This document shows positions 17,801-25,629 of a DNA stretch of 64,000 nucleotides, piece after piece. Made by a program: the position numbers and the translations under genes. Each line of letters opens with the position of its first letter. Position 1 is the first letter of the stretch. Origin of the DNA: Lysobacterales bacterium (GTDB lineage: Bacteria; Pseudomonadota; Gammaproteobacteria; Xanthomonadales; Ahniellaceae); NCBI GenBank assembly GCA_016721845.1, contig JADKHK010000003.1:310001-374000 (forward strand), written 5' to 3'. Under the pieces are notes generated by a model. The model was not told the origin of the DNA and searched no databases. It saw only the letters and a list, made by a program, of their open reading frames with translations.

Positions 17801-20800
17801 CTGTCACCGGTGAGCACGCCAGTACCGGCACCGGTCGTGGTGTTCGGTGTGGTGCCGGCGGCCAGATCGACGCGCAACTCGGTATTGCCGATGAAGTCAT
17901 AGGCCTCGTTGTCGGCCACGGGCGGATCGTTGACGGGATTGATCGTCAAGGTCGCGGTCGCGTTGTTCGAGGGCTGGCCACCCGCAGTCACCGTGTAGGC
18001 GAAGCTGGCCGAACCGAAATAATTCAGCGGCGCGCCAGTCACCCCGACCGTGCAGACGCCGGCCGCACAGGCGCAGGCCTGGGTGACCGTGACATTGGTC
18101 GGCGCGGTGATCGCGCAGGCGGTCGCGAGATCGCTCTCCGGGTCGGTATAGCTGAGCGTGATGAGGCTCTGCGTGTCTTCGTTGAAGGCCGCTGGCGTGA
18201 TATTCGCCGCAACCGGCGGGTCGTTGACCGGCAGAATCGACAGGGTCGCGGTGGCGCTGTTTGACAGCACGGCATTCGCGGTCACCGTGAAGGTGAAGCT
18301 TCCCGCGCCGTTGTAGTTGGTCGGCGTACCGGTGACACCGACGGTGCAGACGCCCGCAGCGCAGGCGCAAGCCTGGGTCACGGTGATGTTGGTGGGCGCT
18401 GCCACCGCACACGTGGTCGCCAGATCGCTGTCCGGGTCGGTGTAGCTGAGCGTGATGAGGCTCTGCACATCTTCATTGAAGGCCGGCGGGCTGATCGCAT
18501 TCGCGACCGGGGCATCGTCCACCGGCAGGATCGACAGGGTCGCGGTCGCGACGTTCGAGGCCTGTGCGGCCGCGGTCACGGTGTAACCGAAGCTCGCGGC
18601 ACCGCTGTAGTTCAGCGGCGAACCGGTCACACCGACCGTGCAGACACCGGCCGCACAGGCACAGGCCTGGGTCACGGTCACGTTGACCGGCGCAGAAATC
18701 GCGCAGGTGGTGGCAAGGTCGCCTTCAGCGTCGCTGTAGCTCAGCGTGACGATGCTCTGGGTGTCTTCATTGAAGGCCGCCGGGCTGATCGCATTGGCGA
18801 CCGGGGCATCATTGGCCGCGGCAACATTGACGGTGCTGGTGACGGCCGTGCTCGCGGCAATGCCGTCGTTCCCGACCCAGGTCACGGTGCGCGCGAGCGT
18901 CGACGGATTGTTCGACGAATTGACATAGGTGACAGCGCGCAATGCCGCCTGATAGGTCGCCAGCGGTGCCGAGCCGGTCAAGGTCAACGCGCCGGCGCTG
19001 CCGCCGACAACGATGCCTCCCGCAGTGCAAGGCGCGGACGCGCACGCCAGCGCATCTTCAGCGGCGGCGAAATTGGCGCTGATCGTCACGGTCGCGCTAG
19101 CCAGCGTCGCCGTGTCCGGATCGGCCACCGTGATCGTCGTGTCGATGGCCGTCGCCGGATCGTTCTCGGTGTAGTTGAGCGTGCCGCCCGCCGTCAGCAC
19201 CGGCGGTGCATTGGTGGCGGTGAAGCTGAAGTTGAAGTCGGCCGCCATGGTGTCCGGCGGATCGACCGCGTCGGTATCGGTGACTTGCGCCGCGACGACG
19301 GTGACGGCACAGGCGCCGAGCGGCAGGTTGACCGTCGGATCGAGCGTGGCCTGATTGGTACCCGTGCCGGTCACGGTGTAGGTCTGCGTTCCGCCGCAGT
19401 TGATCGTGAAACTGCTGGTGCCGAAATTCACGTTCTCGCTGAAGTTCACGACGATGTTGCCGGCCGCGCTGGCGCTGCCGCCATTGGGCGGATTGGTGGT
19501 CGTGACCGTGGGCGCCGGGTCGGTGGTGGTGAACGAGAACACGTAATTCGCGACCAGATTGTCCGGATTGTCGACCGCGTCGGCATCGGTGACGTTGGCG
19601 GCGGCCACCGTGACCGTGCAGGTGCTGGTCGGCGGCAGCGCGGTAGCGGGCGTCATCGTGATCGTGCCGGCGTTGGCGATGGTGTTCGGACTCAGCGCAA
19701 TCGCACCGGCACCGCAATCGAGCGCGAAGGCGCCGGCGGTGGCGTTGACGTTTTCGCTGAAGTTCACCGTGATCGTCGCGTTCGCGGCGACATTGCCGGC
19801 CCCGTTGGCCGGCGTCGTCGTCGTGACTGCGGGGGCGGCGTCGACCGTGAAATTCAACGCGAACGGTGCGGCCATCTGTTGCGGCGGATCGATGACATCC
19901 ACGTCCGTCACCGCTGCGGCCGGCACGCTCAGCACGCACGGGCCACTCGGCAGGGTTCCCGCATAGGTCGGGGTCACGCTCGCCACATTGCTGCCGGTCG
20001 TGTTGCTCAGGGTCACCGGACCGGCGCTGCAGGTCAGGGTGATGCCGGCACCGACATCCACCTGCTCGGTGAAGTTGATCACCAGCGCCTGGTTGTTCGG
20101 CACGATCGCGCCTTCGCCCGGCGTCGTGCTCAGCACGGCGGGCGCGGCATCGACATTGACCGCGATGAGGTCGGTATCGGACTGCGGACCACCGCTTCCG
20201 GTATTGCCGAGGTCACTGGTCAGCACCGAAATCGTGCCGGTGCCGCCGGCGGCGCTGTTGAAGCTCAGCGTCTGCAGGGTCGCGTTGACGTCGGCGACGA
20301 TGTCGGTGATCGACACGCTGTTGCTGCCGCTGCCGGTGACGACCGCGCCATTCTGCGCGGTCGCACTCAGCGTGCCGATGGTCGTCGACACCGTGGTCGT
20401 GATGTTGCCGGCCGCGGCGTCGAGGTCAGCCACGCTGATGCTGTTCGGGCCGGTAAAGGCCAGCGGCACGCCGACGCCGGTCGACAAGGGGCCCGCCGGT
20501 ACCGTGTTCACCGGCGCGTCATTGACGGCGCTCACGTTGATGGCGAACGTCTGCGGCGCCGAGGTGTCGACGCCGCCGTTCGCGACGCCGCCGTTGTCCT
20601 GCAAGGTCAGCGTGATCGTGGCACTGCCGTTCGCGTTCGCGGCCGGGGTGTAGGTCAGCACGCCTGCCGGGGAGACCGCCGGGCCGGCGCTGAACAGCGC
20701 GGCATTGGTGTTGCCGGTGATGTTGAACGTGAGGGCCTGACCCGACTCGTCGGCCGGACCGGCCGAGATTGCGGTCGCCCACGGATTCACCGTCTGCGGC

Positions 20801-22899
20801 GCCGCGTCTTCCGAAACGGTCTGATCCGCGCCCTTGGTGAAGCTCGGCGCATCGTTCACCGCAGTCAGCGTGATGATGAAGTTCTGCGTCGTCGAGGTGT
20901 CGACGCCGCCATTCGTCACGCCGCCATTGTCCTGGATGCGCAGACTGAGGTTGGCCGTGCCGTTCGCATTCGGTGCCGTCGTGAAGGTCAGCGCACCGGT
21001 CGGCGACACCGCCGGCTGCACCGAGAACATGCCCGGATTGTCATTCGCGGTGACCGTGAAACTCACCGTCTGCGCGGACTCGTTGGCCGGACCGGCACTG
21101 ACGCCGGTCGCCCACGGATCCACCGTTTGCGCGCCGATGTCCTTGAGCACGGTGACCGTCGGTCCGACCGTGAAGGCTGGTGCATCATTTACCGGCGTCA
21201 CGTTGATGACGAAGGTCTGGGGTGCCGAGGTATCGGCGCCACCGTCCGCGGTGCCGCCGTTGTCCTGCAGGGTCAGCGTGATCGTGGCGCTGCCATTCGC
21301 ATTTGCGGCCGGCGTGTAGGTCAATGCACCGGTCGGGCTAACCGCCGGGCCGGCGCTGAACAGCGCGGCATTGGTGTTGCCGGTCACGTTGAAAGTCAGG
21401 GTCTGGCCGGATTCGTCGGCCGGGCCGGCGCTGATGGCGGTCGCCCACGGGTTCACCGTCTGCGGGCCGGCGTCTTCAAGCACGGTCTGGTCGCCGCCCT
21501 TGGTGAAACTGGGCGCGTCATTCACCGGTGTCGCGGTGATGATGAAATTCTGCACCGCCGAAGTGTCGACGCCACCATTCGCCACGCCGCCGTTGTCCTG
21601 GATGCGCAGGCTCAGATTGGCGGTGCCATTGATGTTCGTCGCGGTCGTGAAGGTCAGCACGCCGGTCGGCGAGACGGCCGGGGCAACACTGAACAGGCCG
21701 GGATTGTCGTTCGCGGTGATCGTGAAGCTGAGGGTCTGCGCCGACTCGTTGGCCGGACCGGCACTGATGCCGGTTGCCCACGGGTCGACGGTCTGTGCGC
21801 CGATGTCCTTGACGATGGTGACGGTCGGGCCGGCGGTGAAGCCCGGCACATCGTTCACCGGCGTCAAGGTGATGCTGACCGCCGCGGGCAACGAATTCAC
21901 GATGCCGTCGTTGGCGACGAAGCTGAAGCTGTCGGCCCCGAACTCGTCGGCATTCGGCGTGTAGGTCACGGACGCGGAGGTCGCATTGATCGGCGTGATC
22001 GCGCCCAGCGTGCCGCGGGTCGGCGGCGACTGGATGGCAAAGGTCAGTGGGTCGCCATCGCCATCGCTGGCGGTCAGCGTGATGACTTGTGCGGCCGCAT
22101 CTTCGAGATAGGTCTGCGACTGCGCTGCCGCGATCGGCGCCTGATTTTCGACATCGACGGCATCGACGCGGAAGAACACGCGGCCGTTCTCTTCGGCCCC
22201 GAACAGCGCCACCACATCGGCCCCGATGTCCGGGCCGGTCGCGTCACCGGATGGATCGGTCGCCAACGGCGACGTTCCGGACCAGTCGCCGATCGCGCCA
22301 TCGGTCGCGAAATTCGCGGCCCAGACGGCACCAGCCATCAACAATGCACCGATGGTGGCCATGCCGAGGCGCAGTCGTCGCGACGCCACAAAGACCAGCG
22401 CGCCGACCAGCAGCAACAGACCGAAGGCACCCAGGGCGGGAATCGCGACACGGTTGAGGGCCAGGAAGATCGGTCCACCGGCCTGGGTGAGATCGACGAA
22501 GTCGGTCGAGGCCAGGGTGCCGTTCTCGCTGGCGAGGGTCAGACGGACCACGCTGGCACTGCCGAACAGTCCGCGACTGGCCGCGAATTCGATGACATCG
22601 GCGCCCGACTCGCCGTTGTTGAGGCCGACCGGGTGGGGTCCGCCCGAGGCCGACTCGGCACCGAAGCTGCCGCTGGCACAGGTCGCCGTGGTGACCGAAC
22701 TGACCGTGGTCCCGGTGACATTGGCGGTGACGCGCACCTCGGCGCCGTTGACCGTGCCGCCCGGAAGGACGACGCTGCAACCGGTGGCAGCATTGACGTC
22801 GCGATCGACGTAAACGGCGTAGCGATAATCCTGGGCGGCAGCGCTGCCGGCGATGCACAGTGCCAGAACACCCAGAATATGTGCAGCAATCCGTCGCAT
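14809..22899 (-). CDS. giant secreted multidomain protein with bacterial Ig/cadherin-like repeats and C-terminal beta-helix
   Basis: A 2,696-residue protein. A signal peptide (1-22) is followed by a small beta domain (23-145), then an IPTL-CTERM-like segment at 151-180 (IPALGAFG, hydrophobic run, RRLR) in an internal position, then a second hydrophobic stretch (180-196). Next come a cadherin-like domain (253-348), four alternating about 111-residue repeats (350-793), three Big_5-like domains (919-1229), a cadherin-like domain (1230-1362), three Cys-containing repeats (1363-1657), another beta domain (1658-1785) and a right-handed beta-helix (about 1786-2680). The start is the ATG at 22899; the longer in-frame reading has no signal peptide. 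It probably acts as an adhesin or envelope-surface fibre. No C-terminal sorting signal is seen; the end is GPIVVPP. It heads the tail-collar operon. Confidence 0.85.
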   Translation of the reverse strand: MRRIAAHILGVLALCIAGSAAAQDYRYAVYVDRDVNAATGCSVVLPGGTVNGAEVRVTANVTGTTVSSVTTATCASGSFGAESASGGPHPVGLNNGESGADVIEFAASRGLFGSASVVRLTLASENGTLASTDFVDLTQAGGPIFLALNRVAIPALGAFGLLLLVGALVFVASRRLRLGMATIGALLMAGAVWAANFATDGAIGDWSGTSPLATDPSGDATGPDIGADVVALFGAEENGRVFFRVDAVDVENQAPIAAAQSQTYLEDAAAQVITLTASDGDGDPLTFAIQSPPTRGTLGAITPINATSASVTYTPNADEFGADSFSFVANDGIVNSLPAAVSITLTPVNDVPGFTAGPTVTIVKDIGAQTVDPWATGISAGPANESAQTLSFTITANDNPGLFSVAPAVSPTGVLTFTTATNINGTANLSLRIQDNGGVANGGVDTSAVQNFIITATPVNDAPSFTKGGDQTVLEDAGPQTVNPWATAISAGPADESGQTLTFNVTGNTNAALFSAGPAVSPTGALTYTPAANANGSATITLTLQDNGGTADGGADTSAPQTFVINVTPVNDAPAFTVGPTVTVLKDIGAQTVDPWATGVSAGPANESAQTVSFTVTANDNPGMFSVQPAVSPTGALTFTTAPNANGTANLSLRIQDNGGVTNGGVDTSTTQNFIITLTAVNDAPSFTKGADQTVSEDAAPQTVNPWATAISAGPADESGQALTFNITGNTNAALFSAGPAVSPAGVLTYTPAANANGSATITLTLQDNGGVANGGVDTSAPQTFAINVSAVNDAPVNTVPAGPLSTGVGVPLAFTGPNSISVADLDAAAGNITTTVSTTIGTLSATAQNGAVVTGSGSNSVSITDIVADVNATLQTLSFNSAAGGTGTISVLTSDLGNTGSGGPQSDTDLIAVNVDAAPAVLSTTPGEGAIVPNNQALVINFTEQVDVGAGITLTCSAGPVTLSNTTGSNVASVTPTYAGTLPSGPCVLSVPAAAVTDVDVIDPPQQMAAPFALNFTVDAAPAVTTTTPANGAGNVAANATITVNFSENVNATAGAFALDCGAGAIALSPNTIANAGTITMTPATALPPTSTCTVTVAAANVTDADAVDNPDNLVANYVFSFTTTDPAPTVTTTNPPNGGSASAAGNIVVNFSENVNFGTSSFTINCGGTQTYTVTGTGTNQATLDPTVNLPLGACAVTVVAAQVTDTDAVDPPDTMAADFNFSFTATNAPPVLTAGGTLNYTENDPATAIDTTITVADPDTATLASATVTISANFAAAEDALACASAPCTAGGIVVGGSAGALTLTGSAPLATYQAALRAVTYVNSSNNPSTLARTVTWVGNDGIAASTAVTSTVNVAAANDAPVANAISPAAFNEDTQSIVTLSYSDAEGDLATTCAISAPVNVTVTQACACAAGVCTVGVTGSPLNYSGAASFGYTVTAAAQASNVATATLSILPVDDAPVANAISPPAFNEDVQSLITLSYTDPDSDLATTCAVAAPTNITVTQACACAAGVCTVGVTGTPTNYNGAGSFTFTVTANAVLSNSATATLSILPVNDPPVAANITPAAFNEDTQSLITLSYTDPESDLATACAITAPTNVTVTQACACAAGVCTVGVTGAPLNYFGSASFAYTVTAGGQPSNNATATLTINPVNDPPVADNEAYDFIGNTELRVDLAAGTTPNTTTGAGTGVLTGDSDPVEGNAITVSSITVGACTDNVAPLTCTDAAVGTVAMNANGSFSFVPAAGDAGATESFTYIVTDNGTPSPASSAPATVTLTRFNRVWYVKNDSAAGGNGTSATPFDTLVEAQTASVANDTIFVYFGTGTTNGQNAGIVLKNGQSLLGEFEGLSLPVNLNANGAPTVLVPVPTATACGGAPCRPLIGNSGAGSNVVAATDVIPAVIGGFRIDPPGGASNAIDVTTNVAFVGTGTLDIRNNIVIDAGAEGIDINANGTGANALTLLLHDNQLQATTGNAIDIVRTAGTLTITAFDDNVVTGAALANGIVVTGATFDTVAGNPIVAVPGGTTTIGVSGDGVGTGGLLLTTVVGELAFTDLDIFNGAGTGLGVTSTGALNAAAGTGFRISVPAGVATVDTSTGPAVSINNASISLPLNFLRSTNSTTNGVSLVNAFGALAGTALSASGGQITDPGAASGTAVNISGGTGNITLALPITNSSGRAVDVNTRASDTVLFSGAVAETGTGISLTNNGGATINFTGGLTASTGTNAAFAATGGGTVSVTGATNTLATTTATALNVANTTIGAGGLTFRSIAANGATNGIVLNTTGAGGLTVTGTGAAGTGGTVQNSTATGILLNSTGPVSLSSMVVSGSADDGINGASVNGLTLTGLSLVNNGNSTTDEGLELTQLSGAASLTSNTFTGSAHNHVYLQNTSTTVSSLAITNNTFNANNAATGNHALLIEGLTGAPTFTSINIASNQFISAQSIGVQVAANNTTSMPSLTISGNTFTNNILAVDVSLIQAANVTFTASNNIVTTNRASGSHALNSNQGIPSTGTVQGRIANNTIGTAGVTGSGSPIGNGIRVVGNDNGTKRYIVTGSTIRETRQGRGIEIVNRNGTGPMDATVTSNNVNTDAQPADLPLSGIIVQSNCAATCNTLRADIATNTVAVPSGGCAFDLTGVCLALVRTGATSTCQLVDRVPTGAATANAELIANNPASSSTSASAACTVIPGPIVVPP
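17929..18813 (-). repeat. three tandem Cys-motif repeats in the giant protein
   Basis: Residues 1363-1657 contain three about 98-residue units. Each starts near AFNEDxQSxxTLSYxD and contains an invariant QACACAAGVCTVGVTG core with three Cys residues, plus one further Cys at about 13-14 residues before it. Identity between the three cores is complete while flanks vary. This fits a disulfide-locked hairpin under strong constraint, or recent gene conversion. Confidence 0.75.
19213..20145 (-). repeat. three tandem Big_5/SbsA-like Ig repeats
   Basis: Residues 919-1229 of the giant protein hold three units. Each has a TTP(G/A)(E/N)GA-type opening, an INFTE(Q/N)V or VNFSENV strand, a paired-Cys segment, and a VTDxDxxDxPxxM/L closing motif. 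Such domains are structural spacers in bacterial surface proteins. The units are more diverged than the A-B repeats downstream in coordinate order, so this duplication is older. Confidence 0.7.
20521..21852 (-). repeat. alternating A-B-A-B protein repeat array (about 111 codons per unit)
   Basis: Four consecutive units encode residues 350-793 of the giant protein. Units 1 and 3 (type A) share KDIGAQTVDPWATG and NDNPG; units 2 and 4 (type B) share PQTVNPWATAISAGPADES and NTNAALFSAGPAVSP. A and B are related to each other, but A matches A and B matches B far better. The true duplication unit is therefore the A-B pair, about 669 bases. This implies unequal crossover of a dimer rather than of single domains. 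Confidence 0.8.
22360..22449 (-). other. internal IPTL-CTERM-like sorting segment within the giant protein
   Basis: Codons 151-180 of the giant gene encode a short IPALGAFG motif, a hydrophobic run and a basic RRLR cluster. This three-part layout is the hallmark of IPTL-CTERM sorting signals, which normally occupy the last 30 residues of a protein. Here about 2,500 residues follow, beginning with Met180 and a second hydrophobic stretch ending AVWA-ANF that itself looks like a signal peptide. The arrangement suggests in-frame fusion of a small IPTL-type protein with a downstream secreted protein. Confidence 0.55.
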
Positions 22900-23070
22900 A
22901 CGACCCCCAAGGTCGATCAATGTCGGTAAGTGTGGAAGTGTGCGCGCTGTCACATGACAAACGCAACCGCCCTGATGCAGGTCATGCGCCGGAGGTCGAT
23001 GCCTTTGCGTTCGCCCTTTGCCGCCAGCATGCGCCTGCTGGGACAATCGCAGCCCGCACCGGAGTCCACC

Positions 23071-24060
23071 ATGAGCTTTCCGAATACTCGACTGCGCCGC
23101 ATGCGTCGCGACGACTTCTCGCGCCGACTGATGCGCGAGCACGTATTGAGCGCGAACGACCTGATCTGGCCGGTCTTCGTGCACGAGGGAAAGAATCGCA
23201 TCGAGGCCGTGTCTTCGATGCCCGGCGTGGAACGCGTGTCGATCGACGTGCTGTTGGCGCGTGCCGAGGAAGCCGCGACTCTGGGCGTCCCGGCGATCGC
23301 ACTGTTTCCGGTGACGCCGCCCGAAGCGAAGTCGCTCGACGGCGTCGAAGCCTGGAATCCGGACGGTCTGGCGCAACGCGCCGTGCGTGCATTGAAGTCG
23401 CGCTTCCCGGAACTCGGCGTGATCACCGACGTCGCGCTCGACCCGTTCACCACCCATGGGCAGGACGGCCTCATCGACGAACAGGGCTACGTCCTGAACG
23501 ACATCACCGTCGCCGCGCTGGTGAAGCAGGCGCTGTCGCATGCCGAAGCCGGTGCCGACGTGGTTGCCCCCAGCGACATGATGGACGGCCGCATTGGCGC
23601 GATCCGCGCCGAACTCGAGAACAACGGCTTTCCGAACACCCGCATCCTCGCCTATTCGGCCAAGTACGCGTCGGCGTTCTACGGCCCGTTCCGCGACGCC
23701 GTCGGTTCCGCCGGCAACCTCGGCAAGGGCAACAAATACACTTACCAGATGGACCCGGCCAATTCGGACGAAGCCCTGCGCGAGGTCGAACTCGACCTGC
23801 AGGAAGGCGCCGACATGGTGATGATCAAGCCCGGCCTGCCCTACCTCGACATCGTGCGCCGGGTGAAGGATGCCTTCGGCGCGCCGACCATGGTCTATCA
23901 AGTGAGTGGCGAGTACGCGATGTTGAAGGCTGCAGGCCAGAACGGCTGGATCGACGAACGCGCCTGCGCGCTCGAAGCCCTGACCAGCATGAAACGCGCC
24001 GGTGCCGACGCCATCCTGACCTATTACGCGGTCGAAGCCGCGCGCTGGCTGAAGGCATGA
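23071..24060 (+). CDS. hemB: porphobilinogen synthase (delta-aminolevulinate dehydratase)
   Basis: A 329-residue cytosolic enzyme that condenses two 5-aminolevulinate molecules to porphobilinogen in haem synthesis. The Schiff-base lysines are in AYSAKYASAFYGP and VMIKPGLPYLD; both are present, as is the SDMMDGR substrate segment. The metal site lacks the three-Cys zinc cluster: the VALDPFTTHGQDG region has Asp in the Cys positions, so it is the Mg-dependent type. ATG 23071 has GGAG at 23061-23064. Its stop overlaps the start of the exonuclease III gene by 3 bases within ATGA. Confidence 0.95.
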   Translation: MSFPNTRLRRMRRDDFSRRLMREHVLSANDLIWPVFVHEGKNRIEAVSSMPGVERVSIDVLLARAEEAATLGVPAIALFPVTPPEAKSLDGVEAWNPDGLAQRAVRALKSRFPELGVITDVALDPFTTHGQDGLIDEQGYVLNDITVAALVKQALSHAEAGADVVAPSDMMDGRIGAIRAELENNGFPNTRILAYSAKYASAFYGPFRDAVGSAGNLGKGNKYTYQMDPANSDEALREVELDLQEGADMVMIKPGLPYLDIVRRVKDAFGAPTMVYQVSGEYAMLKAAGQNGWIDERACALEALTSMKRAGADAILTYYAVEAARWLKA

Positions 24061-24821
24061 AGATCGCGAGCTGGAACGTCAACTCGCTGAAGGTGCGCAT
24101 GCCGCACCTCGAAGAATGGCTGGCCCTGTCGAAGCCGGACATCGTCGCACTGCAGGAAATCAAGATGGAGACGAAGGCGTTTCCGGTCGACGCACTTCGC
24201 GCGCTCGGTTATGAGTCCATCGCCTCCGGCCAGAAGACCTACAACGGGGTCGCGCTCCTGGCGCGTGCGGCGCCGACCGACATCGTCACCGACATTCCCG
24301 GGTTCGCCGACGAACAACGACGCGTGCTCGCCGCAACCGTCGGCGACCTGCGCATCGTCGACCTGTACGTGGTGAACGGCCAGGAAGTCGGTTCCGACAA
24401 GTATCGCTACAAGCTCGACTGGCTGGCCGCGGTCACCGACTGGCTGCGCGCCGAGATCGCGAAGCATCCGAAGCTGGTCGTGCTCGGCGATTTCAACATC
24501 GCACCCGATGACCGCGACGTGCACGATCCGGAAGCGTGGCACGAGCAAGTGCTGTGCTCGAAGCCGGAGCGCGACGCCCTCAAACGCATCCTCGCCCTCG
24601 GCCTGCACGACAGCTTCCGCTTGAAGGACGACAGCCCCGGCCAATTCTCCTGGTGGGACTATCGCCAGGCCGCGTTCCGCCGGAATCTGGGACTGCGCAT
24701 CGATCTCGTGCTGATCAGCGAGGCCTTGCGCGCGTCGTTGCAATCCGTCGGCATCGACCGCGTGCCACGGACCTGGGAACGCCCCAGCGATCACGCGCCG
24801 GCGTGGATCGAACTCGGCTGA
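24057..24821 (+). CDS. xth: exodeoxyribonuclease III
   Basis: A 254-residue AP endonuclease/3'-5' exonuclease of the exonuclease-endonuclease-phosphatase fold. Motifs are in order: SWNVNSL, LQEIKM with the metal-binding Glu, YNGVALLAR, GDFNIAPDDRD, and the catalytic RPSDHAPAWIEL at the C-terminus. Length matches XthA. It is translationally coupled to hemB through an ATGA overlap. The 3' end overlaps the convergent membrane-protein gene by 31 bases. Confidence 0.93.
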   Translation: MKIASWNVNSLKVRMPHLEEWLALSKPDIVALQEIKMETKAFPVDALRALGYESIASGQKTYNGVALLARAAPTDIVTDIPGFADEQRRVLAATVGDLRIVDLYVVNGQEVGSDKYRYKLDWLAAVTDWLRAEIAKHPKLVVLGDFNIAPDDRDVHDPEAWHEQVLCSKPERDALKRILALGLHDSFRLKDDSPGQFSWWDYRQAAFRRNLGLRIDLVLISEALRASLQSVGIDRVPRTWERPSDHAPAWIELG

Positions 24822-25498
24822 GCCACGACCGGTGTCGCACGTCGCGGATATCGACGATCCCAGTACAAGGCCGCAGCGAACGCCACGGCGATGGGACCGA
24901 ACCAGCTGATCAGCTGCAAGGTGCTGCCGGCCAATTCCGGCAGCAGGCGCGGCAGGCCCAGACCGAGGAAGGCGATGTGGGTGGCCACACCATTGCCCAT
25001 CATCGATCGGTAGTGCTGGCGCAGCCACCATTTCGCATCCTCAGGGCCGCGGCGGATGTCACGCCAGGTGCCGAAGCCGACGCCGATGCCGACAAAGGCG
25101 AAGCCCATGAACAGCGGAATGCCGCGCACGTAGCCGAGCCAGAAAATGGCGAGGCCGCTGAGCGCGCTCAGCGCACCGAGCACGCGGAACATCGGACCGC
25201 TGAACCGCTGCCAGTCGCGCTTGTCGCGGATGGCGCGCCAGGAATTCCAGCTCGCGGCCGCGGTGATGACGATCAGATAGCTCAGGAAACTCGCCGACAC
25301 CACCTTGCCGCGTGCGAACAGGGTCGCGGCCATGATCAGGCCGGTGACCATCACCACGGTCATTGCCGCGAGATAGATCTGCCCGACACGGACGTGCAGT
25401 GCACCGCCCTTGCGCGCCATGCCGGCGCTCCAGAACCCGATCAGCGCCGTGGTCCCGGCGCCGATATGCAGGAATTTCGCGAACGTGTACAGGTCCAT
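24791..25498 (-). CDS. multi-pass inner-membrane protein, unknown
   Basis: A 235-residue protein with about six to seven hydrophobic helices, starting MDLYTFAKFLHIGAGTTALIGF. His11 and other conserved-looking His residues in helices (FLHIG, RQHYRSMMGNGVATH) could bind haem or metal, as in DUF2306/DUF420-like proteins, but I cannot assign a family firmly. ATG 25498 is preceded by a strong GAGGAGGA ribosome site. It is divergent from the kinase/regulator pair, with 131 bases between them that must hold both promoters, so it is a possible target of that system. Confidence 0.65.
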   Translation of the reverse strand: MDLYTFAKFLHIGAGTTALIGFWSAGMARKGGALHVRVGQIYLAAMTVVMVTGLIMAATLFARGKVVSASFLSYLIVITAAASWNSWRAIRDKRDWQRFSGPMFRVLGALSALSGLAIFWLGYVRGIPLFMGFAFVGIGVGFGTWRDIRRGPEDAKWWLRQHYRSMMGNGVATHIAFLGLGLPRLLPELAGSTLQLISWFGPIAVAFAAALYWDRRYPRRATPVVAQPSSIHAGA

Positions 25499-25629
25499 GG
25501 CGTCCTCCTCGAAGTGGCGGCCATGGTCGCGTTGCTGCGCCGGTTGCGGCAGACGCCAACGGTCATGTCGCGACCTGCCAGAGGTCATATCGGCTTGCAT
25601 CGACGACACAACGCCGCGACGCTGGCGCC

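Noticed and set aside
17929..21852. CRISPR-like periodic repeats
   Set aside because: Periods are about 295-335 bases, the repeats are in-frame protein domains, and there is no short repeat/spacer structure or cas gene.
19285..22929. 1,214-codon plus-strand open frame
   Set aside because: Antisense of the repeat-rich giant gene; its apparent repeats merely mirror those of the sense strand.
22899..23901. N-terminal extension of the giant protein by 334 codons
   Set aside because: The extension is antisense to hemB, has no export signal and has shadow-type composition; the ATG at 22899 begins a clear signal peptide.
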